A stretch of DNA of 17,181 nucleotides, from NCBI GenBank assembly GCA_934271655.1, contig CAKQRW010000053.1, positions 1 through 17,181 on the forward strand, written 5' to 3'. This DNA comes from an uncultured Bacteroidaceae bacterium. Lineage in GTDB: Bacteria; Bacteroidota; Bacteroidia; Bacteroidales; Bacteroidaceae. Position 1 is the first letter of the stretch; each line of letters opens with the position of its first letter. The notes beneath the pieces are model-generated. The model ran no database searches, was not told where the DNA came from, and worked only from the letters and a program-made list of their open reading frames with translations. Position numbers and translations under genes: made by a program. Positions 8,501 through 14,145 of this stretch are shown here, one piece after another.

Positions 8501-9766
8501 AGCGACGGAGAGACTGGCACTACACGACACATCGAAAACATACAGAAGGATGTCTGCCTCACCGCATCATACAATGGAGCTGACTACCAGTTTGACATAA
8601 AGGTGAAGGCTACAGCAGGCTATTCTTATTATTCCGTACTCAGCGCCAGCAATGGATACGAGCTCGTCACATCAACAGAAGAGATGAACGCACTGGCTGC
8701 TGACCACTACTTCGTGCTCGCAAGCGATGAGGCTGATCTGCTCATAGGTCTGAAGGACGCTCCTCACAACGGCAACAAGGCTCTTTTCTTCGAGAACACA
8801 GCCAATCCATTGGATGACTTGTCGAAAGTGTTCACCATCGAACTGTACGACGGAGGCATCAGCCTGCGCAACATCGACTATGACGGTCTGCTGCTGCAGA
8901 CCGAATGGGACAGGCCAGACCAACTGCGCACTCACGACCAGCCTCTCGTCTGCGAATGGTCCAAGCTCATTCCTGCCTACAGCAACGGAGCATGGACTAT
9001 CGAGAACGGAAAGTATCCAGGCAACTGGCTCGGCCTTTGGACACCAGCCAACGGATACAGCGATGGGGAAGAGATAGCTTGCAATAAGAAAGACTCTGAG
9101 ATAGCCAAGCTCCAGGTCTTTGCCATTGAGCGCGGCCGCTTCATGCACGACTATCTGGAAGGCGCGACAGAGGACACGCCTATAGATGTCACACCATTCA
9201 TTGTCAACCCTGAGTTTGTGGGCAATGGCTACGGCTGGACAATGACCGGACAATGGGGCAACCAGCGATACAACGGTGCCGTGGAAGTATGGCATTCCAC
9301 CAACTTCATGTTTGCGCAGACTATAAGCGGACTGACAGACGGACTCTACACTGTCACTTGCCAGATGTCCAATGGCGACGGCAAGAACACCGCTTACCTC
9401 TACGCGTCATCTGGCGATGAGAAGAGCATGGATGTAGTAAGCCAAAGCAGCGTAGGCTCTAACTTCGACGCACAGCGGGACATGATGGCCAAGGACGCGC
9501 AGTATGGCCTCCTCTCCGTGGATGTCAACGTCACAGAAGGACAGTTGGAGATGGGCATCATCGAGCCATCCGCAGGCACTACATGGATTGTCTGGGACAA
9601 CTTCACACTCACATACAAGGGTGTCCCTTCTACTGGCATCGAAGATGTAGAGAGCGGAAAGGACATCATGAGAGAGAACGGGGTCTATGATGTTCTGGGA
9701 CGCAAGGCTGAAAAACTGAGAAAAGGCATTTATATCAGCAACGGAAAGAAAATCATAATATGGTAA
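5549..9766 (+). CDS. Large multidomain secreted polysaccharide lyase (LamG-like + alginate-lyase-type toroid + Ig-like and binding modules)
   Basis: A 1405-residue exported enzyme. The signal peptide is 1-21 (AYAQ). A LamG/concanavalin-like domain lies at about 25-240 ('GELFVDG', 'DFQVYDKALDNAEV') and a FIVAR-like helical linker at 255-328. The lyase toroid (about 338-748) aligns along its length with that of the preceding gene: 'HGFVHPGGL', 'CARGAAMAYQNALRWKI', 'GHYWSNWGLCN' (519-529) and 'ESGRDQGH' (602-609; Arg605, His609). Three Ig-like modules follow (about 775-857, 865-945, 947-1020), then a module of unknown type (1025-1195) and a galactose-binding/CBM-like jelly roll (about 1212-1358, 'QTISGLTDGLYTVT'). 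The C-terminal tail (1373-1405, 'VYDVLGRKAEKLRKGIYISNG') resembles Bacteroidetes outer-membrane sorting tails. The binding modules suggest action on insoluble or cell-surface polymer. Co-transcribed with its neighbours; the lyase assignment is from motifs, the substrate unknown. Confidence 0.85.
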   Translation: MKKRLLSAMLTLLAWTGLAYAQENLKMQFNFEDVDGTEVSDPISGVKAQLVNNAKVVEMGSKHVLDLGEDNGYLDMTKNAGRLMRNTDDYTVSVYYRVSSGASLSGSGHFLWCFSQSAANTQTSAPYMGYRLNAQRMAASTGGWGAEKGMEVGSATAKGRWMHMLYRQTGQHGELFVDGAKVAEATDMPLPRKAFTGIPAYNWIGRAPFATDSYLKQTLVCDFQVYDKALDNAEVAKLASATSALDREYTHGGNGDFSTLNATVAECEAFIAGATEGYAPNATAELNDAVDAAKMSISSGRGSQMLINEQVASLQSALNAAKQTAGYVAKHVFAHSDDHGFVHPGGLVSQEDIDRAKELLAAGDQRIKKAWDILCANEYSHADIATWPTEIVVRGGGSGQNYMNCARGAAMAYQNALRWKIGGTRENADAAVRIMMAWANACKAVGGDTNMSLAAGIYGHEFANAAELMRDYDGWSKEDFAKFKQWMIDVFYNKSIDFLRRRHDTWLNARNASLGERPGHYWSNWGLCNALCVMSIGILCDDVHMYNQGVSFYKYDHVGSFKDRSGQNVITNDGCNEFIGNLVPVVLPDERGPLGYLGQMQESGRDQGHALMALGLALDICEVGFNQGDDLFAYMNDRIAAGTEHVAALNFGGVEASSLPWVTYNYADCRGTMGAGWAQTGPNTGGMGEYRPYWDRAIGYYEGLRGVKLQYAEQASAKVCPDGGGGNYSQNSGGFDALGFSTLTSWRPAVSADNAITPLSGDIVYKGETLANQTNLGGLKYNYSVCPSKGIPADGSDITLIPQLPEGAEDSGLWQWSTGETTRQITVKADKSYIYRVTYTAANGAVSHQAFAIAVSGDADPDLMTNEITVDGQIERATEKTVLAGTDVTLYAGATTGWTNDYLWDNGQKSSVVTIPALMNSRTYTCQYANQSGAVSESRFTINVVPAVQLINGTEAKEIIVLGGADVTLQLSIPKLADPDGVTWSDGETGTTRHIENIQKDVCLTASYNGADYQFDIKVKATAGYSYYSVLSASNGYELVTSTEEMNALAADHYFVLASDEADLLIGLKDAPHNGNKALFFENTANPLDDLSKVFTIELYDGGISLRNIDYDGLLLQTEWDRPDQLRTHDQPLVCEWSKLIPAYSNGAWTIENGKYPGNWLGLWTPANGYSDGEEIACNKKDSEIAKLQVFAIERGRFMHDYLEGATEDTPIDVTPFIVNPEFVGNGYGWTMTGQWGNQRYNGAVEVWHSTNFMFAQTISGLTDGLYTVTCQMSNGDGKNTAYLYASSGDEKSMDVVSQSSVGSNFDAQRDMMAKDAQYGLLSVDVNVTEGQLEMGIIEPSAGTTWIVWDNFTLTYKGVPSTGIEDVESGKDIMRENGVYDVLGRKAEKLRKGIYISNGKKIIIW

Positions 9767-10938
9767 TTACAAGAAAGTTGTTTTTAGGACTCCTTGCGGC
9801 ATTATGCTGCATGGGCGCAAGAAGTCAGGAACTGGACGTGGACAAGCAGCTGGATTATTGCAGAAGGCAAGTGGTCAAGTCGCTTGACGATCTTGCGCCC
9901 ATTGACTATACCATGACTCCGCGCAATATAGCGCCGGACGGGAAGCACTGGAACCTGCGCAGCGTGAAGACTCCCGAGGAATGGTGCGCTGGCTTCTATC
10001 CGGGCATACTGTGGATGTGCGGACAGCGCAAGGCGGCTGCCAAGTACACGGCCGAACTGGAGTATCTGGCCTACAGCCCTGTCTACGACCACGACCTGGG
10101 ATTCATCATGATAGGCTCGTTCCTGAAGGGATGCGAGGCCACCGCCAACGCGCACTACCGCAATGTGCTTCTCGCTGCTGCCGACACTCTTGCCACTCTC
10201 TACAATCCGCGTGTGGGCACTCTTCTCTCATGGCCTCGCAACGTGGAGATGTTTGGCGGCCACAACACCATTATTGACAACATGATCAATCTGGAGCTGT
10301 TGCTTTTCTCTGGCAAGAAGGATAACATAGACATAGCCATACATCATGCCGACACCACCATGCAGTACCAGTTCCGCCCCGACGGCACAGTATATCATGT
10401 GGCTGTCTATGACCCTGTCACAGGCAAGCACCTGCGCAACTGCACGCACCAGGGCTTTGGAGACAACACTCTCTGGTCGCGCGGACAGGCTTGGGCCATC
10501 TATGGCTACACCATGATGTACCGCTACACCCATCTGCAGCGCTACCTCGATTTCGCGCAGAAGGTGGCAGACGTGATGATCAAGCAGCTCCCTGCCGATG
10601 GCATTCCATGGTGGGACATGGGCGACCCGATGATTCCGCAGTCTTTTCGCGACGCGAGCGCAGCAGCTGTCATAGCGTCGGGACTGGTGGAGCTGTCCTC
10701 CTTCGTAGGGCATTCTGCCCACAATGCCAGCAAGGCTGAGGAGTACCTCTCTACAGCAAAGAGAATCCTTACATCTCTCAGCAGCGAGGCTTACCAGAGC
10801 CGCGACAGGAATCCGGCCTTCCTCATGCACTCTGTGGGCAACATGCCGGCTGGCAGCGAGGTGGACTACAGCATCAACTATGCTGACTATTATTACATCG
10901 AAGCTCTGCTGCGGCTGAAGAGGCTCAGCGGACAGTAA
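9760..10938 (+). CDS. GH88 unsaturated uronyl (glucuronyl) hydrolase
   Basis: Hydrolyses the 4,5-unsaturated uronic acid left at the non-reducing end of oligosaccharides by polysaccharide lyases, by the hydration mechanism known for family GH88. The 392 residues match the family's usual length plus a signal peptide (about 1-23). Key motifs are 'YDHDLGF' with Asp112, 'GGHNTIIDNMINLELL' with Asp173 (the catalytic acid position in the Bacillus enzyme), 'WSRGQAWAIYGY' with Arg241 and Trp245 (uronate binding), and the closing 'SINYADYYYIEALLRLKRL'. The ATG overlaps the end of the upstream lyase gene by 7 nt, suggesting translational coupling and a supply of substrate by that lyase. Periplasmic location is inferred from the signal peptide and the lack of a sorting tail. 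Confidence 0.93.
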   Translation: MVITRKLFLGLLAALCCMGARSQELDVDKQLDYCRRQVVKSLDDLAPIDYTMTPRNIAPDGKHWNLRSVKTPEEWCAGFYPGILWMCGQRKAAAKYTAELEYLAYSPVYDHDLGFIMIGSFLKGCEATANAHYRNVLLAAADTLATLYNPRVGTLLSWPRNVEMFGGHNTIIDNMINLELLLFSGKKDNIDIAIHHADTTMQYQFRPDGTVYHVAVYDPVTGKHLRNCTHQGFGDNTLWSRGQAWAIYGYTMMYRYTHLQRYLDFAQKVADVMIKQLPADGIPWWDMGDPMIPQSFRDASAAAVIASGLVELSSFVGHSAHNASKAEEYLSTAKRILTSLSSEAYQSRDRNPAFLMHSVGNMPAGSEVDYSINYADYYYIEALLRLKRLSGQ

Positions 10939-10961
10939 GAGGCATGTCTCACTATAACACG

Positions 10962-10982
10962 GCAGGACACAGACTGCTTTTT
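10962..10982 (+). terminator. Weak terminator-like hairpin after the GH88 gene
   Basis: GCAG (10962-10965) pairs with CTGC (10974-10977) across an 8-base loop and is followed by five T residues. A four-pair stem is marginal. If it works, the three downstream genes need another promoter or depend on read-through. The inverted-repeat element begins in the T tract. Confidence 0.3.
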
Positions 10983-10983
10983 A

Positions 10984-11168
10984 TAAGTAGGTGCTCATAA
11001 TTATTTTTATATTTGACGTACTCTATCCCCGGGCAGATTTTTCTTCTGTTTGAAGAGCTATGCGGGCATAGTGACTGATAAACAGAAGGAAAATATGACC
11101 GAGAGAGTGCGTCAGATATGAGAGCGGCTTACTTCGATACTACAAAATTAATCTTGAACTCCTACTTA
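10984..11168 (+). repeat. MITE-like element, full copy A (185 bp)
   Basis: Ends form imperfect terminal inverted repeats of about 25 bp: TAAGTAGGTGCTCATAATTA at the left and, as the complement at the right, TAAGTAGGAGTTCAAGATTA. TA flanks both ends, which may be a 2-bp target duplication or part of the repeat. The interior carries an inverted repeat (11038-11051 with 11080-11093) around a small stem CTATG-CGGG-CATAG (11058-11071). No ORF is inside. A second full copy in the same orientation lies at 16725-16911; the two differ by scattered substitutions and one 2-bp GA unit. The right end lies 7 bases before the start codon of the next gene, so the element supplies that gene's leader. Confidence 0.85.
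11008..11015 (+). promoter_or_regulatory. -7-like box inside repeat copy A (weak promoter candidate)
   Basis: TATATTTG matches the Bacteroidetes -7 pattern TAnnTTTG and is conserved in copy B (16749-16756). There is no TTTG at the -33 position, so this may be chance in AT-rich DNA. It is the only candidate I see between the terminator-like hairpin and the ATG at 11176. Confidence 0.2.
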
Positions 11169-11175
11169 TAGGTTT

Positions 11176-12495
11176 ATGAAGCATCTGGGAACATCATTAT
11201 TATACATTCTGATTATGGCAGCGGCAACTGCCCATGCTGTAGGCCAGAGCGGCATCTACCAGCATTCCGTGGCTCTGACTGGATACGTGTCTACGGAGAC
11301 AGGCAAGGCCCCAACAGCTTACCTATGGTTGCCAGAGGGATGCGAGAGAGTGAAGGCCGTGATGCTGGCGCAACAGAACATGACTGAGGAGCAACTGTAC
11401 AAGAACGAGCGTTTCCGCAGCAGGATGAGCGACTTGGGCATCGGACTGATATGGGTGGCTCCATGGTTCACACAAGACTGGAGTCCGCAAAGCGGTTGCC
11501 AGCAGGTGTTCGAGGAAATGATGTCGGGGCTGGCGGGACAGAGCGGCCATCCCGAACTGGAGCGGGCCGCGGTCATCCCATTCGGACATTCAGCACAAGC
11601 CACGTTTCCATGGAACTTTGCCGCATGGAACAGCAACCGCACTCTCTGCGTGATTTCTTTCCATGGCGACGCTCCACGCACCAATCTTTGTGGCTATGGC
11701 ACGTCTAACGTGGAATGGGGACGCACACGCAACATCGACGGCATTCCTGGACTGATGGTGGAAGGAGAGTATGAATGGTGGGAAGCGCGTGTGCGCCCTG
11801 CCCTGGCCTTCCGCATGATGTATCCCAAGAGCTGCATATCTTTTCTCTGTGACGCAGGAGCCGGACATTTCGACCTGCGGGAAGAGACGATGGAATACAT
11901 GGCTCTGTTCATAAAGAAAGCTATGGAGCAGAGATGGAGCGACAAGCAGCTGCGTGCAGTGGACCCTCGCAATGGATACCTCGCATGCCGATATAGTCCC
12001 GATATTCCAGCCAATGACGGCAATGGGGCTAAGGATGACATCTTCCGTATCGATGAACGGCCCGCACTGGCCCCTTATGCAGAATACACGGGCGACAGGC
12101 ACGATGCCTTCTGGTATTTCGACAGCGAGATGGCAAGTCTGACTGAGAGGCGCTATGCTGACACGAGAGGAAAACAGTACGTAGAGTTGGATAAGCCTGA
12201 ATGCAAGTGGAACGACAGGAAGGACTTGCTGACTGTCAGTGTGCCTGATGGCGTACGAGTGGAAGTGATATGCGGTCCGCTGAGGCCGCTGGCTGGAAGC
12301 AAGAAGGGCTACACTGGCAGACGACATGCTGAGGCTGGCGGCAGCGGCAGCAGGTTTGCCTTTGAGGTCTATCCCTATGAGTGCGGCACCGACAATCCCA
12401 AACGCAGTTTCTCGGCATGGCTTGTAGCTGTGAAAGATGGCGACAGCAAGCATAAGCGGGCGGTGAAGCCTTTCGAGATAAAGATAAACAAGTAG
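11176..12495 (+). CDS. Exported alpha/beta-hydrolase, putative carbohydrate esterase
   Basis: A 439-residue protein with a signal peptide (about 1-24, ending AVGQ). The first 255 residues look like an alpha/beta-hydrolase: strands 'VKAVMLAQQN' and 'GIGLIWVAPW', a nucleophile elbow 'PFGHSAQATF' with Ser139, then 'IPGLMVEGEYEWWE' (195-203, candidate acid Glu198 or Glu200) and 'CDAGAGHFDL' with His231 as the probable catalytic His. The C-terminal part (about 260-439) is beta-rich, without a recognised family; it may be an accessory beta-sandwich. Neighbouring lyase and hydrolase genes suggest removal of ester groups from the glycan, but a peptidase or other hydrolase role is possible. The gene lies tightly between two repeat copies: the element before it ends 7 bases from the ATG, and its last codon and TAG stop coincide with the left end of the copy behind it. 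Confidence 0.75.
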   Translation: MKHLGTSLLYILIMAAATAHAVGQSGIYQHSVALTGYVSTETGKAPTAYLWLPEGCERVKAVMLAQQNMTEEQLYKNERFRSRMSDLGIGLIWVAPWFTQDWSPQSGCQQVFEEMMSGLAGQSGHPELERAAVIPFGHSAQATFPWNFAAWNSNRTLCVISFHGDAPRTNLCGYGTSNVEWGRTRNIDGIPGLMVEGEYEWWEARVRPALAFRMMYPKSCISFLCDAGAGHFDLREETMEYMALFIKKAMEQRWSDKQLRAVDPRNGYLACRYSPDIPANDGNGAKDDIFRIDERPALAPYAEYTGDRHDAFWYFDSEMASLTERRYADTRGKQYVELDKPECKWNDRKDLLTVSVPDGVRVEVICGPLRPLAGSKKGYTGRRHAEAGGSGSRFAFEVYPYECGTDNPKRSFSAWLVAVKDGDSKHKRAVKPFEIKINK

Positions 12496-12540
12496 GTGCC
12501 CATAATTTGACTCTATAAAATAATTCTGAACGAATACTTA
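12490..12540 (+). repeat. Internally deleted copy C of the MITE-like element (51 bp)
   Basis: Starts AAGTAGGTGCCCATAATT like the left end of copies A and B, then jumps to the right-end sequence CTATAAAATAATT of copy B and closes with ATACTTA. About 135 internal bases are missing relative to the full copies; both terminal inverted repeats remain. The first six bases are the last Lys codon and TAG stop of the upstream hydrolase gene. Confidence 0.65.
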
Positions 12541-12565
12541 TAAGTAAGCTACTACTCTAAGACTT

Positions 12566-14035
12566 ATGAGAAAGACACTTTTGGCCGCCATGCTGACGGC
12601 AGTCTGCCTGACAGTACAGGCACAGATAATATTCGCGGACTACAGCGACCCTGATGTGTGCGAAGGAGCGTCGGGCGACTATTGGCTCACAGCCAGCAGT
12701 TTCCAGTGCACGCCTGGCCTGCCCCTGCTCCACTCTACCGACATGACACACTGGACTCTCGTCAACTATGCCTTGCGACAGCTTGACCCACAGAATCACT
12801 ATGCCGACGTGAGGCATGGATGCGGGGTGTGGGCTCCATGCATACGCAAGCATGGCGACACATATTATATATATTGGGGCGACCCCGACTACGGCATCTA
12901 TATGGTGAAGACACATGACCCAGCGGCAGAGTGGGACGCTCCGGTGCTGGTGGTCAGCGGCAAGGGCATGATTGACCCCAGCCCGCTATGGGATGATGAC
13001 GGGCGCATGTACCTGGTCAACGGATGGGCCAATAGCCGATGTGGCTTCAACAGTGTCCTCACCGTGCGGCAGCTTGCCGGCGACGGGGCATCGGCGGTCA
13101 GCGAGCCTGTGCTGGTGTACGACGGCCTGGCAGAAGGACACCACACCATAGAAGGCCCTAAATTCTACAAGCGCGATGGCTACTACTACATACTCGCTCC
13201 TGCCGGTGGCGTGGAGAAAGGCTACCAGCTGGCTCTGCGCAGCAAAAGCATCTACGGCCCGTATGAGAGCAAGAAGGTCTTTGACAACGGCGGCATACAC
13301 CAAGGCGGATGGGCCGGAGACAAGTTTGTATGCTTCCAGGAGCGTGAGCCATACGGACGTGTGCTGCACCTGCTCGATGTAGAGATGAGGAGCGGATGGC
13401 CCATGATGCGCCGCAATGCTGACGACAAGCCTCAACATCTGGATTACGCCTCGCCATCGCTTGCATACCAATGGCACTCCAACTGCAGCCAGGCTTATGG
13501 ATTTGCCAGGCAAGACGGATGCCGCGTCTATGGACACTACACCGACTCCTCGTTTGTGAACTTCTGGAGTGTGCCCAATCTCTACATGAGGAAGTTTGAG
13601 GCTGAGACTTTCACCGACACCATCTCTGCCGTGCTGACTGCCAATGCCGACGGGCAGCAGTCGGGATTCATCATCATGGGGCGCGACTATGCGCGCCTCG
13701 CATTCGAACTGAGTGATGGGCATTTTCTGGTGAAGTATATCACATGCGCCGATGCCGACAAGGGGGGCAAGGAGAGGTCCGAGACACTTGCTACGGTAAA
13801 GGCAAGACGATTCAACGCCGGAGCCAAGGACTGCTACACATGCAAGGTGCGCTTCATGCTCGTATGCCGCAAAGGTGCTTTGTGCTCACTGGCCTACAGC
13901 ATAGACGGCAGCCCTTTCAAGGATACTGGCCACACGTTCCAAGCACGTGAGGGCAAATGGATCGGAGCCAAGTATGGGGTGTTCAGCATAGCTCCCGACG
14001 GACAGGGACGAGGATGGATAGACATGAGCTACTGA
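12566..14035 (+). CDS. GH43 glycoside hydrolase (probable arabinofuranosidase/xylosidase) with C-terminal beta-sandwich
   Basis: Inverting exo-acting or debranching enzyme of clan GH-F. In 489 residues: a signal peptide (1-19, VQAQ), a five-bladed propeller at about 22-330, and a concanavalin-like C-terminal domain (about 340-489, ending 'GKWIGAKYGVFSIAPDGQG'), typical of GH43 proteins with a GH43_C2-type module. The three catalytic acids are visible: Asp28 in 'YSDPDV' (general base), Asp137 in 'GMIDPSPLWDDDG' (pKa modulator) and Glu196 in 'TIEGPKFYKRDGYYYI' (general acid). 'HQGGW' is also family-typical. Subfamily and substrate cannot be fixed by eye; L-arabinofuranose or D-xylose side chains are the usual targets. 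The start lies 25 bases after repeat copy C and 70 bases after the upstream stop, with no promoter of its own seen. Confidence 0.9.
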   Translation: MRKTLLAAMLTAVCLTVQAQIIFADYSDPDVCEGASGDYWLTASSFQCTPGLPLLHSTDMTHWTLVNYALRQLDPQNHYADVRHGCGVWAPCIRKHGDTYYIYWGDPDYGIYMVKTHDPAAEWDAPVLVVSGKGMIDPSPLWDDDGRMYLVNGWANSRCGFNSVLTVRQLAGDGASAVSEPVLVYDGLAEGHHTIEGPKFYKRDGYYYILAPAGGVEKGYQLALRSKSIYGPYESKKVFDNGGIHQGGWAGDKFVCFQEREPYGRVLHLLDVEMRSGWPMMRRNADDKPQHLDYASPSLAYQWHSNCSQAYGFARQDGCRVYGHYTDSSFVNFWSVPNLYMRKFEAETFTDTISAVLTANADGQQSGFIIMGRDYARLAFELSDGHFLVKYITCADADKGGKERSETLATVKARRFNAGAKDCYTCKVRFMLVCRKGALCSLAYSIDGSPFKDTGHTFQAREGKWIGAKYGVFSIAPDGQGRGWIDMSY

Positions 14036-14145
14036 TTCTCGAATCTACAACTTCTAAGCATCCACTTATCTGCCGCACACTCTATCGGCCGATGAGTATT
14101 GACTTCCATACAGAAAAAGAAACATAAAGACAACATAAGTAGAAC

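Noticed and set aside
12496..12565. Separate promoter for the GH43 gene
   Set aside because: No TAnnTTTG with a spaced TTTG occurs; the AT-rich sequence is explained by repeat copy C.
14055..14070. TAAGCATCCACTTA in the spacer before the fusion gene, resembling a minimal joined pair of repeat ends
   Set aside because: Only eight to ten bases resemble the element and no further end sequence is present; chance is as likely as a remnant.
14084..14093. Palindrome ATCGGCCGAT between the GH43 and fusion genes
   Set aside because: Ten bases, no T tract and no -7/-33 boxes nearby; not enough to call a terminator or operator.
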